64,000 bases of DNA from Bradyrhizobium jicamae (GCF_018130695.1 NZ_JAFCJX010000020.1:1-64000); one strand, 5' to 3'; numbered from the stretch's first letter, positions 38,372-47,136 are shown. Made by a program: numbers and translations. Notes: generated by a model not told the origin, from the sequence alone.

Positions 38372-38629
38372 CTACGGCCGGGGCTTGGGCGGGGTTGCGG
38401 CGCGGATGAAAAGGAAGATCGCGCCCCCGATCAGGACCAATCCAATCAGACCGAGCGGGGCCGCGTCATTGGCGAAGGCAAGGAAGCAGATGCCCGGCGC
38501 GAGCAGCACGATCCCTGCGATCACCATGAACGCGGTGAGGCAGCCGTTGCGGCGGGGCGGCAAGATCGGGGAAGCGCCCTCCTGAAGCGGCGGCTCCGGT
38601 GGCGCAGCCGGTGGGGTCGTATCGCTCAT
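38372..38629 (-). CDS. Small two/three-helix membrane protein, operon gene 3
   Basis: This 85-residue protein has a Pro-rich N-terminal tail of about 27 residues, then a helix containing GCLTAFMVIAGIVLLAPGIC and a second helix near 58-76. The motif is shared with its downstream paralogue at 38108. Two cysteines flank the first helix. Its ATG overlaps the stop codon of the radical SAM gene (ATGA), so it is translated with it. Function unknown; tandem duplication is inferred from the common motif. Confidence 0.72.
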   Translation of the reverse strand: MSDTTPPAAPPEPPLQEGASPILPPRRNGCLTAFMVIAGIVLLAPGICFLAFANDAAPLGLIGLVLIGGAIFLFIRAATPPKPRP

Positions 38630-40071
38630 CGCGGCACCTCCGCAGCTTCCCTTGCTTCACGATAGGTCTGGCCGGCCATCGCCGCGCGGATGCCGTCGAT
38701 CTTGCCGTTGCGGTAGAACAGATTGTAGGTGTCGAACGGGATGATCGCGCCGCTTTCGGTGACGAAGTGGATGCAGCTGCGCTTGACGTTGCCGACGCAG
38801 AAATTGAAGCGATCGAGGAATTGCACGATGGTGACGCGGAACACGTTTTCGTAGGTCAATCCCTGCGGCACCTCGAAGCTCGGCAGGCAGCACAGCAACT
38901 CGCAGACCCGCTCAGAGGTGTTGAGCGGGCCCGACGACAGTGAGAACAAGTCGACGAATTTTTCGCGCAGGATCGGATATTTTTCCGGGCTGATCGTGTT
39001 GGGCATCACGGCGACGAGCTGCTCCTGGGGGATCAGCGAGGTCAGCGGCAGCACCTTCTCGCCGTTGCGCAGGCCGTAGCCGATCGAGATGCTCTCGGGA
39101 TTGCACGGCAACGGAATCATATCCTTGTCGCCGAACACGCCGGTCTCAACCACGCGCCGGCGGATTTCCGACAGCATGATGCGGTCGGTGTCCTTGTTGA
39201 AATGCTCGTTGCGGCCGGCGTCCTGCACCGGCTGCAAGGTGACGCCGCGCACGCATGCCCAGGTCAGCGCATGGCGGACGATGTCGCCGATCTCGCTGTC
39301 GTTGACGCCGCGCTTGATGGTGGCGACCAGCGTGGTGGAGACGCCATGGCGCTCCAGATTCTCCAGCGCCTGCTGGCGGATTTTTCGCAAGTCCGCGCCG
39401 CGCAGATTGACCAGCGCGTCGCGCTTCAGCGAATCGAATTGCAGGTAGACTTCGAGCCCGCGCTTGTTCTCCGCGAGCTTTGCGACGAAGTCAGGCTCGC
39501 GCGCGATGCGCAGGCCGTTGGTGTTGATCATGACATGGCGGATCGGCCGGGCGCGCACGGCATCGAGGATCGCGAAGAAGTCCGGATGCAGCGTCGGCTC
39601 GCCGCCGGAAATCTGCACCAGGTCCGGCTCACCTTCGCTCGCGACCAGCGCGTCCAGCATCTTTTCGATCTTGGCCAGCGGCGTGAAGCTGGTCCGCGCC
39701 GGCGAGGACTCCGCAAAGCACACCGGGCAGGTCAGGTTGCAGTGCTCGGTGATCTCGATCAGCGCCAGGCAGGAATGCTGCTCGTGATCGGGGCACAGCC
39801 CGCAATCATAGGGGCAGCCGAATTCGGTGTGGCGCTGGAAGGCGAGCGGCCGGTCGCCGGGCTTGATGAAATCCTTGCACAGCCGCCAATAGGCCGAGTC
39901 GGTCGAGACCAAAGTGGATTGCACGCCGTGCTGCTTGCAGCGCTTCTCGTACCACACTTCATTGTCTGATATCTGGATCTTGGTGGGCACCAATGTCAGG
40001 CAGGTTTCGCAGAGCGATTGGGTCTGGCCCCAGAAAATGTAGGGGCGGGCCTTACGCAGCGGCGCGTTCAT
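38626..40071 (-). CDS. Radical SAM enzyme, tetraether-synthase-like (MJ0619 family)
   Basis: The 481 residues have the cysteine layout of the archaeal tetraether lipid synthase/MJ0619 family. An N-terminal pair C21-xx-C24 with C45 fits a rubredoxin-like metal site, and C86-xxx-C90-xx-C93 an extra cluster. The radical SAM cluster C111-xxx-C115-xx-C118 lies in TEHCNLTCPVCFA, followed by the SAM motif SGGEPTL. C-terminal cysteines and the family-like stretch IIPFDTYNLFYR close the protein. Archaeal members couple lipid tails through C-C bonds. The substrate in this bacterium is unknown. It overlaps the Lgt-like gene by 20 bp and is followed by two small membrane proteins. Confidence 0.85.
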   Translation of the reverse strand: MNAPLRKARPYIFWGQTQSLCETCLTLVPTKIQISDNEVWYEKRCKQHGVQSTLVSTDSAYWRLCKDFIKPGDRPLAFQRHTEFGCPYDCGLCPDHEQHSCLALIEITEHCNLTCPVCFAESSPARTSFTPLAKIEKMLDALVASEGEPDLVQISGGEPTLHPDFFAILDAVRARPIRHVMINTNGLRIAREPDFVAKLAENKRGLEVYLQFDSLKRDALVNLRGADLRKIRQQALENLERHGVSTTLVATIKRGVNDSEIGDIVRHALTWACVRGVTLQPVQDAGRNEHFNKDTDRIMLSEIRRRVVETGVFGDKDMIPLPCNPESISIGYGLRNGEKVLPLTSLIPQEQLVAVMPNTISPEKYPILREKFVDLFSLSSGPLNTSERVCELLCCLPSFEVPQGLTYENVFRVTIVQFLDRFNFCVGNVKRSCIHFVTESGAIIPFDTYNLFYRNGKIDGIRAAMAGQTYREAREAAEVPR

Positions 40072-40771
40072 GCTTCACACTCGTATTTTGCGCCGTCGCC
40101 AGCATGACGGCGGCATAGACCAGGATGAAAAGCGACAGCAGGTGGAAGAGCGAGAGCGGTCCGATCAGCGCGCCATAGGGTTTGAGGAATTCCCAGAGGA
40201 AGCGCTGCAATCCATAATAGGCGAGGGCGAGGTAGAATCCATTGGTGATGACAGTGGCATTCCGGTTCAGCACCGCGATGACATAAAAAACCGCAAAGCC
40301 GGCCATCGCAAGGCTCTCATAGAGCTGCACCGGATGGCGCAGGATGCCGTCGCCGAAATCATGGCCCCAGGGGAGGGTGGTCGGCGTGCCGTAGGTGAAA
40401 TCGTCGAGGCCGGCGAGATAGCAGCCGATCCGCCCCACGGCGACGCCGACCGCCAGCGGCAGCGCAAACCGCGCCCCGGTCCGCGCCGTGATGCCATGCC
40501 GCCATTTGTAGATCTCGATCGCGACGATGCCGCCGGCCAGCGCCCCCTCGACCGAGCGGGCAATGCCTGAGACGCCGGAGACCCACAGGTTCAGCGTGCC
40601 GAACAGATAGGCGCCGATGCCGGCGCCGAACACCAGCGCCGCGATGTAAGGCAGCTCGAAGGATTGTCGGGGGAATTGCAGCCCGCGGACCCGCGACAGC
40701 CACAGCATTGCGAGGCCGGCGGCGCACCAGGCCGCAAGATCAAAGATCGCGTGGAGAGCTGCCCCGGTCAT
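40052..40771 (-). CDS. Lgt-like (prolipoprotein diacylglyceryl transferase family) membrane protein
   Basis: This 239-residue polytopic membrane protein has about seven helices. Lgt-type signatures are VGRIGCYLAGLDDFTYGTPT (about 130-149) and the RHPVQLYES stretch after GDGIL, which carry the conserved Arg, Gly and Tyr positions of Lgt. True Lgt moves diacylglycerol from phosphatidylglycerol to a lipobox cysteine. This shorter version may be a paralogue with another acceptor, since it is the first gene of an operon with a lipid-type radical SAM enzyme. Whether the cell has a second, housekeeping lgt cannot be seen from this window. Confidence 0.8.
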   Translation of the reverse strand: MTGAALHAIFDLAAWCAAGLAMLWLSRVRGLQFPRQSFELPYIAALVFGAGIGAYLFGTLNLWVSGVSGIARSVEGALAGGIVAIEIYKWRHGITARTGARFALPLAVGVAVGRIGCYLAGLDDFTYGTPTTLPWGHDFGDGILRHPVQLYESLAMAGFAVFYVIAVLNRNATVITNGFYLALAYYGLQRFLWEFLKPYGALIGPLSLFHLLSLFILVYAAVMLATAQNTSVKHERAAA

Positions 40772-40832
40772 AACGGGGAGTGTAGCGTGGAATTTGGGGC
40801 GGGGAAAACTGCGAGTGTGTGGTGCGCTCCAT

Positions 40833-40967
40833 CCCCACCGTCGTCCTGACGAAAGTCAGGACCCATAACCACCGAGTGTTGTTGTAAAAGAGATCGTGGC
40901 CCCAGCGTCGCGCGCCAATTCGCATTTGGGGTAATGGGTCCTGGCTTTCGCCAGGACGACGATGGGG
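40833..40967. repeat. MITE-like inverted repeat element
   Basis: Arms GTCGTCCTGACGAAAGTCAGGACCCAT-like (40840-40866) and the complementary copy (40934-40960) match at 25 of 27 positions, with CCCCACCG/GATGGGG extending them. The core of about 70 bp is unrelated. The element occupies part of the 381-bp gene-free stretch 40772-41152. Confidence 0.8.
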
Positions 40968-41003
40968 TTGGTTCGGATTTAAGTGTCAAACAGCCTAACG
41001 GTG

Positions 41004-41122
41004 TCATCACCCGCGCAAGCGCACGCGGGTGATCCAGTATTCCAGAGGCGGTTGTGATTGCGCCGATGGGGCACGGCGTACTGGGTCGACCGGTCCTTGT
41101 GCGCGCACAGGCCGGACGATGA
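41004..41122. repeat. Second palindromic element in the same gap
   Basis: It begins TGTCATCACCCGC and ends GGACGATGACA, with CGGGTGATCCAGTATTCCAGAG and GGCGTACTGGGTCGACCGG inside. These are typical parts of a common intergenic element of Bradyrhizobium-type chromosomes. The rest of 40772-41152 shows no gene. Confidence 0.65.
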
Positions 41123-41152
41123 CAATGATTTTGATGATACAGTTTCGCGTTC

Positions 41153-42097
41153 TCACACCGGCAGCTTCAGCTCCATAAGATCCTTTGCCACCACGATCTT
41201 GCCGGAGAAATTCTTCTTCACGTCCTCGGTCCAGTTGTCGTCGGTGACGAGCGGGTCGTCGCCGGGGACGAAGTGGCTGAGCACGAGGGTCTTGACGCCG
41301 GCGGCGGCGGCGATGCGGCCGACGTCTTCGGTGGTGGTGTGGCTGTCGAGCAGGTGCTTCTTCAAGGTCGCGCCGTTCTTGGTCTTCAGCACCAGCCGAT
41401 CGACGGCGGGCAGATACATGCATTCATGCACCAGCACGTCGGCTCCCTTGGCGAATTCGGCGAGTTTTGGGTTGTAGGCGGTGTCGCTGGAGAACACGAT
41501 GGTGCCGTCGGGTGTCTCGAATTTGTAGGCGAAGTTGTCGACGATCGGTGGATGCGGGGTGCGGAACGCGGTGACCTTGACGTCCGGCGTCTGCAACACG
41601 ACGCCGTCCTCGGTGATGTCTTTGGCGATCAGCAGCTTGCGCGGATCGGGCCGGCCCTCGTCCTCGATCCGGGTCTCGACGTCGAACTTGTTCAGCTCCC
41701 AATATTCCTTGGTCATCGCCTCGATGCCCTTCGGGCCGAACGAATGGATCGGCGTCGACAGGCCGGCGGCCCAGGCGTTGTAGAACAGATTGCCGTATTC
41801 GAGATTGTGATCGGAATGGTGATGACTGATGAAGATGTATTTCACCGACGGGATCGGCACGCCGGCATTCACCAGCTGACGGCTGACGCCCATGCCGCAA
41901 TCGATCACGATGGGCGTGTCGTTGACGACGACGAGATTGGCCGGGTTCGACGCGCCGATGCCGACGCGCGGGCCGCCCTTGGTGCCGAGAAGGACAATGC
42001 GCGTGCGTGGTTTGGCGGTTTGCGCCAGGACGGCGGGTGCAGCGAGCATGGCGGCGCCTCCGAGTGCGAGCTTCAGAGCATCGCGGCGGTCGATCAT
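41153..42097 (-). CDS. Exported MBL-fold metal-dependent hydrolase
   Basis: This 314-residue protein has a signal sequence (MIDRRDALKLALGGAAMLAA, cleavage near VLAQ) carrying a twin-arginine motif. The metallo-beta-lactamase fold shows HHHSDH at 92-97, later histidines in LVHECMY and VLSHF, and Asp in FSSDTAYN. The order is like RNase Z or arylsulfatase-like MBL enzymes with periplasmic location. The substrate is unknown. It is followed on the same strand by nothing close, and the TSUP gene lies 36 bp upstream. Confidence 0.87.
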   Translation of the reverse strand: MIDRRDALKLALGGAAMLAAPAVLAQTAKPRTRIVLLGTKGGPRVGIGASNPANLVVVNDTPIVIDCGMGVSRQLVNAGVPIPSVKYIFISHHHSDHNLEYGNLFYNAWAAGLSTPIHSFGPKGIEAMTKEYWELNKFDVETRIEDEGRPDPRKLLIAKDITEDGVVLQTPDVKVTAFRTPHPPIVDNFAYKFETPDGTIVFSSDTAYNPKLAEFAKGADVLVHECMYLPAVDRLVLKTKNGATLKKHLLDSHTTTEDVGRIAAAAGVKTLVLSHFVPGDDPLVTDDNWTEDVKKNFSGKIVVAKDLMELKLPV

Positions 42098-42133
42098 CGG
42101 TCTCTCCCTTTTTCTTCGTTCGTTGTGGCGAGC

Positions 42134-42910
42134 CTAGCCGCCGCGCAGCACGCCATCAAGCGCGGGCAGACCGGCGATCACGGCAATCGCGATCAGGGCG
42201 TAGCAGATGGCGCGAAAGACGCGTTCGCTGGCCTTGCCGAACAGCGAGGCGCCGAACCAGACGCCGATGGCGTAGACCGGGCCGACGATCAGCGAGAGCT
42301 TGATTGAATCTGACGTGATCAGGCCGGTGACGGCGTAGCTGACCAGCGAGAAGAAATCCGAGGCGCCGAAGAACAACAGGATGTTGGCGCGCGCGATCAC
42401 CGAGGCGATCGGGCGACCCAGCCAATAGCCGACGATCGGCGGGCCGCCGGTCTGGGCCAGCCCGCTGCAGAAGCCGGAGAGGCCGCCGATGCCGACCGAG
42501 AGCCAGGCGTGGTCCTTGCCGCGATAGCGCCAGCCCGACAGCAGGAGCAGCAGCAGCGCCGCCACGAAGCCGGAGATGATCCAGCGCGTGGTGACGGGAT
42601 CGAGCACGCTGAGGAAATAGGTGCCGATCGGCACGCCGACCAGCGCGCCCGCCACGATCACGGCCGTGGCCTTGCGGTCGGCTTGCTTCCACGCATTCGG
42701 CAGCAGTGGCGTCGCCGCGATGAAGTCGATCACCAGCAGCAGCGCCGCCACCAGCCGCGGCGCCGCGACGCTGCTGGCCAGCGGCATGAAGATCAGCGCC
42801 GAGCCGAAACCGGAGAAGCCGCGCGCGGTGCCGGAGACGAAGGCAATGGCGCAGAGCGCGAGCGCGACGTTGAGGCTGACGCCGGAGGGAAGGAGGCTGA
42901 GCGGGGACAT
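42134..42910 (-). CDS. TSUP family (TauE/SafE) sulfite/organosulfonate exporter-like permease
   Basis: This 258-residue protein has about eight predicted helices and the twofold TSUP pattern: an early FSGFGSALIFMPL motif and the second half LSGFCSGLAQTGGPPIVGYWL. TSUP proteins move sulfite, sulfoacetate or related anions; the substrate is undefined. The ATG at 42910 (MSPLSLLPS) is preferred over an upstream in-frame start inside the neighbouring repeat. Only 36 bp separate it from the MBL hydrolase, so co-transcription is possible. Confidence 0.87.
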   Translation of the reverse strand: MSPLSLLPSGVSLNVALALCAIAFVSGTARGFSGFGSALIFMPLASSVAAPRLVAALLLVIDFIAATPLLPNAWKQADRKATAVIVAGALVGVPIGTYFLSVLDPVTTRWIISGFVAALLLLLLSGWRYRGKDHAWLSVGIGGLSGFCSGLAQTGGPPIVGYWLGRPIASVIARANILLFFGASDFFSLVSYAVTGLITSDSIKLSLIVGPVYAIGVWFGASLFGKASERVFRAICYALIAIAVIAGLPALDGVLRGG

Positions 42911-42941
42911 TGGGAGGGACGGCACGATCTCTGTTGGTTTC

Positions 42942-43071
42942 ACCTCTCCCGCTTGCGGGGGAGGTCGCATCGCATCGTCAGATGCGATGCGGGTGGGGGC
43001 TTTCTCCCCACAAAGAGTGTCGCAAGTGGAGAGACCCCCACCCCAGCCCTCCCCCGCAAGCGGGAGAGGGA
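42942..43071. repeat. Composite palindromic repeat between pheT and the TSUP gene
   Basis: The ends CCTCTCCCGCTTGCGGGGGAGG and CCTCCCCCGCAAGCGGGAGAGG are complementary hairpins. An inner hairpin GCATCGCATCGTCAGATGCGATGC and a GTGGGGG/CCCCCAC pair lie between. It is another copy of the MITE-like type seen at 1579-1712 and 55175-55410. Confidence 0.8.
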
Positions 43072-43094
43072 GTCCAGCAGTGTCGTCCGCGGCA

Positions 43095-45503
43095 CTAGCC
43101 GCGCAGCGTGCCGCCGGTTTTCTTCGTCACCTCGGCCACGATCTTCGCCGCGACCGCGTCGATCTCCTGGTCGGTCAGCGTCTTCTCGCGCGGCTGGATC
43201 GTCACGGCGATGGCGATCGATTTCTTGTCGGGATCGATGCCCTTGCCTTCGTAGACGTCAAACAACGTCACGCCCGTGATCAGCTTCTTGTCGACGTTCT
43301 GCGCTGATCGAACGATGTCGCCGGCCTTGACCTTGCGGTCGACGATGAAGGCGAAGTCGCGCGAGACCGGCTGGAACGCCGAGAAGTCGATCAGCGGTTT
43401 GGCGCGGGTCGCCTTCTGCTTGGCTTCGGGAATGCGCTCCAGGATCACCTCGAACACGATCATCGGGCCGTCGGCGCCGAGCGCCTCGGCGGCGCGTGGG
43501 TGCAACTCGCCGAAATAGCCGAGCACGTTCTGCGGGCCGATCTGGATGGTGCCGGAGCGGCCGGGATGCAGCCAGGCGGGGCCGCCGGAGACGATCTGCA
43601 GCGCCTGCATCGGCGCGCCGGCCGCCGCCAGCACCGCGAAGGCATCGGCCTTGGCGTCCAGCGCGTCCGATGTCGCCGAGCCCGACCAGTGACGGCCAAA
43701 ACCCTTCGACGAGGCATAGCCGTGACGCACGCCGGAGGCGGCAACCAGCTGGTTCTCCGGCTTGTCGCCGCGGAACACTTGGCCGACCTCGAACAGGGCG
43801 ATATCCGCGTAGCCGCGGTTGATGTTGGCCTGCGCGGCCGCGACGAGGCCGGGCAGCAGGCTCGGCCGCATGTCGGACATGTCGGAGGCGATCGGATTGG
43901 CGAGCACGAGCTCGGCCTGTCCGCCGCCGAACAGCTCGGCGGCGGCCTTGGTGATGAACGAATACGTCACCGCCTCGACCATGCCGCGCGCGGCGAGCGC
44001 ACGCTTGGCGCGGCGGGTGCGCAGCTGCAGCGGCGTCAGCACCGGCTTGCGCGGCTCCTCGCCGCGCTCGAACGGCGTCATCGGCACCTTGTCGACGCCG
44101 ACGATGCGCACGATCTCCTCGACGATATCGGCCTTGCCCTGCACATCGGTGCGCCAGGACGGGATCGCGATCTTCACCACGGGGCCGGTGCCGGCCATCA
44201 TGAAGCCGAGCCGGGTCAGGATCAGCTTGATCTCGACCAGCGGCACCTCGATGCCGGCGAGGCGCTTCACTTCCGCGAGCGGGAAATCGATCAGACGATC
44301 CTCGCCAAAGCGCTTGCCGACCACGAAAGTCTCGGACGGCGTGCCGCCGCACAGCTCCAGCACCATTTTGGTGGCGAGCTCGAGCCCGGGCACCATGAAA
44401 GCCGGATCGACGCCGCGCTCGAAGCGGTAGCGCGCATCCGAATTGATGCCGAGCTTGCGGCCGGTCTGCGCGATGTTGATCTCGTTCCACAGCGCGGACT
44501 CGATCAGGACATCCGTCGTGGTCTCATCGCAGCCCGAGGCTTCGCCGCCCATGATGCCGGCAAGCGATTCGACGCCGTGCTCATCGGAGATGACGCAGAT
44601 ATTGGGATCGAGATTGTAGGTGCGGCCGTCGAGCGCGAGCAGGCTCTCGCCTTCCTTGGCGCGGCGGACCGTGAGGTTGCCCGTCACCTTCTTCGCGTCG
44701 AACACGTGCAGCGGCCGCGCGCGGTCATAGGTCATGAAGTTGGTGATATCGACCAGCGCGTTGATCGGACGCAGGCCGATCGCGATCAGGCGCTTCTGCA
44801 GCCACTCCGGCGACGGGCCGTTCTTGACGCCGCGCACCAGGCGCAGCGCGAAGCCCGGGCACAGCGAAGCGTCCTCGACCTTCACCTGCACCGGGCAGGG
44901 GAATTCACCCTTGATCGGCTTGATGCCGGGATCGATCAGCTTGCCCAAGTCGGCGGCGGACAGATCGCGCGCGATGCCGTGCACGCCGGTGCAGTCCTGC
45001 CGGTTCGGCGTCAGGTTGATCTCGATCGTGGGGTCGCCGAGCCCGGCCCAGTCGGCATAGCCCTTGCCGAGCGGCGCATCCGCCGGCAGCTCCATGATGC
45101 CGTCGTGATCCTCGGAGATCTGCAGCTCGGCCGCCGAGCACAGCATGCCGCGGCTCTCGACGCCTCTGATGGTGCCGACGCCGAGCGTGATGTTCTTGCC
45201 GGGAATGAAAGTCCCGGGCGGAGAGAACACGGAGATCAGTCCGGCACGCGCATTCGGCGCACCGCACACGACCTGCACCGGCGCACCGCCGTCGCCGGTG
45301 TCGACCATGCAGACGCGCAGCCGGTCAGCGTTTGGGTGCTGCTCGGCCGAGATCACGCGCGCGATGGTGAACGGCGCGAGCGCCTTCGCCTTGTCCTCGA
45401 TGTTCTCGACTTCGAGCCCGATCATGGTGAGCTTGTCGGCGAGCTTTTCCAGCGGCTCGTCGGTGTCGAGATGGTCCTTCAGCCAGGAGAGGGTGAATTT
45501 CAT
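43095..45503 (-). CDS. pheT: Phenylalanine-tRNA ligase beta subunit
   Basis: This 802-residue beta chain of the alpha2beta2 PheRS opens with KFTLSWLKDHLDTDEPLEKLADKLTMIGLEVE. A tRNA-binding OB domain follows (about 40-150), then B3/B4 editing, B5 and core domains, and the C-terminal FDX-ACB domain (about 705-802, ending EIVAEVTKKTGGTLRG). The length is family-normal. Its ATG overlaps the stop codon of the DUF559 gene that interrupts the usual pheS-pheT junction. It therefore depends on transcription through, and perhaps translation of, that cassette. Confidence 0.97.
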   Translation of the reverse strand: MKFTLSWLKDHLDTDEPLEKLADKLTMIGLEVENIEDKAKALAPFTIARVISAEQHPNADRLRVCMVDTGDGGAPVQVVCGAPNARAGLISVFSPPGTFIPGKNITLGVGTIRGVESRGMLCSAAELQISEDHDGIMELPADAPLGKGYADWAGLGDPTIEINLTPNRQDCTGVHGIARDLSAADLGKLIDPGIKPIKGEFPCPVQVKVEDASLCPGFALRLVRGVKNGPSPEWLQKRLIAIGLRPINALVDITNFMTYDRARPLHVFDAKKVTGNLTVRRAKEGESLLALDGRTYNLDPNICVISDEHGVESLAGIMGGEASGCDETTTDVLIESALWNEINIAQTGRKLGINSDARYRFERGVDPAFMVPGLELATKMVLELCGGTPSETFVVGKRFGEDRLIDFPLAEVKRLAGIEVPLVEIKLILTRLGFMMAGTGPVVKIAIPSWRTDVQGKADIVEEIVRIVGVDKVPMTPFERGEEPRKPVLTPLQLRTRRAKRALAARGMVEAVTYSFITKAAAELFGGGQAELVLANPIASDMSDMRPSLLPGLVAAAQANINRGYADIALFEVGQVFRGDKPENQLVAASGVRHGYASSKGFGRHWSGSATSDALDAKADAFAVLAAAGAPMQALQIVSGGPAWLHPGRSGTIQIGPQNVLGYFGELHPRAAEALGADGPMIVFEVILERIPEAKQKATRAKPLIDFSAFQPVSRDFAFIVDRKVKAGDIVRSAQNVDKKLITGVTLFDVYEGKGIDPDKKSIAIAVTIQPREKTLTDQEIDAVAAKIVAEVTKKTGGTLRG

Positions 45504-45970
45504 GGCTGCGTGCCTCGGTTCTTATTGGTGTTGACTGGAATTTCTGGGGCGGTCTCTCCGTTCCCTCCCCCCTTGTGGGGGAGGGTCAGGGAGGGGGGTA
45601 AGCCGCTTGCTCCGACGGACGTCGCTTCGCGGATGGCCGCTACGACGCCTTCGAGATTCGACATCACCTCTTCATTGGTGAAGCGCAGAACGCGAAAACC
45701 CTCGGCGACAAAAAAAGCGTCGCGTCGCTCATCGGCCTTCTGACGCTCCGCAAAATTGTGCGACTCGCCGTCAATCTCGATGATCAAATTCGCGGAAAAG
45801 CAGACGAAGTCGACGATGTAGTTCTTGATCGGGGTCTGACGACGGAATCCGATTCCATCCATCCGATTGGCCTTCAAGTGGCGCCACAGCAGCGTTTCGG
45901 CAGGCGTCATCGTCTGGCGAAGCTGCTTCGCTCTGTTGCGCTGACGGTCGCTGACGACTGCGTGCGGCAT
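45500..45970 (-). CDS. DUF559 (Vsr-like) endonuclease domain protein
   Basis: This 156-residue protein has the DUF559 core: MTPAETLLWRHLKANRM, FRRQTPIKNYIVDFVCF, and LIIEIDGESH with the acidic metal site. The fold is that of very-short-patch and PD-(D/E)xK nucleases. The true domain ends at about residue 120; the last 33 residues are read from the flanking inverted repeat (124-139) and from the pheT leader. The stop overlaps the pheT ATG. It lies within a 473-bp cassette bounded by 48-bp inverted repeats, between pheS and pheT. No function in translation is suggested. Confidence 0.85.
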   Translation of the reverse strand: MPHAVVSDRQRNRAKQLRQTMTPAETLLWRHLKANRMDGIGFRRQTPIKNYIVDFVCFSANLIIEIDGESHNFAERQKADERRDAFFVAEGFRVLRFTNEEVMSNLEGVVAAIREATSVGASGLPPSLTLPHKGGGNGETAPEIPVNTNKNRGTQP

Positions 45971-46025
45971 CCTGGGCTACCCCCCTCCCTGACCCTCCCC
46001 CACAAGGGGGGAGGGAACGGAGAGA
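45553..46025. mobile_element. DUF559 cassette with perfect 48-bp terminal inverted repeats
   Basis: The left repeat 45553-45600 and the right repeat 45978-46025 are exact reverse complements over 48 bp, beginning TCTCTCCGTTCCCTCCCCCC. They frame one DUF559 gene, whose start is just inside the right repeat. The structure looks like a small transposable or homing-type cassette. No target-site duplication was confirmed. Confidence 0.7.
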
Positions 46026-46053
46026 GCGTCCATTGCCTTTAGGAAGATCAAGC

Positions 46054-47136
46054 TCACGCGCTCAATCCCCCGGAGATGGTCGGCACTTCAAGCGACTTGA
46101 AGCCGTAGTGGTTCAGCCAGCGCACGTCGTTCTCGAACAGCTGGCGCAGATCGGCGATGCCGTATTTCAGCATCGCGATGCGGTCCAGCCCCATGCCCCA
46201 GGCGAAGCCCTGGTAGACGTCGGGATCGATGCCGCAGGCGCGCAGCACGTTGGGGTGCACCATGCCGCAGCCGAGAATCTCCATCCAGTCCTCGCCCTCG
46301 CCGAAGCGGATCTCGTTCTTGTCGCGGCGGCACTGCAGGTCGACCTCGAGCGACGGCTCGGTGAACGGGAAGAACGACGGGCGGAAGCGCATATTGAGAT
46401 GGTCGACCTCGAAGAACGCCTTGCAGAACTCGTGCAGGATCCATTTGAGGTGACCGAGATGCGAACCCTTGTCGATCACGAGGCCCTCGACCTGGTGGAA
46501 TTGCGGCGTGTGCGTCGCGTCCGAGTCGATGCGATAAGTGCGGCCGGGGCAGATGATGCGGATCGGCGGCTTCTGAGTGAGCATCGTGCGCACCTGCACC
46601 GGCGAGGTGTGGGTCCGCAGCAGCATGCGCGAGCCGTCTTCTTTGGGGTTGAAGAAGAAAGTGTCATGCATCTCGCGGGCGGGATGGCCGACCGGGAAGT
46701 TCAGCTTGGTGAAGTTGTAATCGTCGGTCTCGATGTCAGGACCTTCGGCGATCGCAAAGCCCATGTCGGCGAAGATGGTCGAGACCTCCTCGAACACCTG
46801 GCTCAGCGGATGGATGCGGCCGGTCTCGGCCGGCGGCTCGCGCAGCGGCAGCGTGACGTCGATGGTCTCGGATGCGAGGCGTGCATCGAGCGCTGCGGAT
46901 TTCAGCACGTCGCGCTTGGCTGCCAGCGCCTGCGTCACCGCATCCTTGGCGAGGTTGATTTTTGCACCCTCGGTCTTGCGCTCGTCCGGCGACATCTTGC
47001 CGAGCGTGGCAAGCAGCGCGGAGATCGAGCCCTTCTTGCCGAGGGCTGCGACGCGCACCGCCTCGAGGGCGGCTTCGTCGCCGGCTGCGGCGATCTCAGC
47101 GAGAATGGATTTTTCGAGCGTTGCGAGGTCGGACAC
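46054..47136 (-). CDS. pheS: Phenylalanine-tRNA ligase alpha subunit
   Basis: This 360-residue catalytic subunit has an N-terminal coiled coil (about 1-85) and class II motifs: HPLSQVFEEVSTIF near 113 and motif 2 in LLRTHTSPVQVRTM with PGRTYRIDSDATHTPQFHQ. Motif 3 is in GFAWGMGLDRIAML near residue 313. It charges tRNA-Phe together with PheT. The normal short pheS-pheT spacing is replaced by the DUF559 cassette. Confidence 0.97.
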   Translation of the reverse strand: MSDLATLEKSILAEIAAAGDEAALEAVRVAALGKKGSISALLATLGKMSPDERKTEGAKINLAKDAVTQALAAKRDVLKSAALDARLASETIDVTLPLREPPAETGRIHPLSQVFEEVSTIFADMGFAIAEGPDIETDDYNFTKLNFPVGHPAREMHDTFFFNPKEDGSRMLLRTHTSPVQVRTMLTQKPPIRIICPGRTYRIDSDATHTPQFHQVEGLVIDKGSHLGHLKWILHEFCKAFFEVDHLNMRFRPSFFPFTEPSLEVDLQCRRDKNEIRFGEGEDWMEILGCGMVHPNVLRACGIDPDVYQGFAWGMGLDRIAMLKYGIADLRQLFENDVRWLNHYGFKSLEVPTISGGLSA

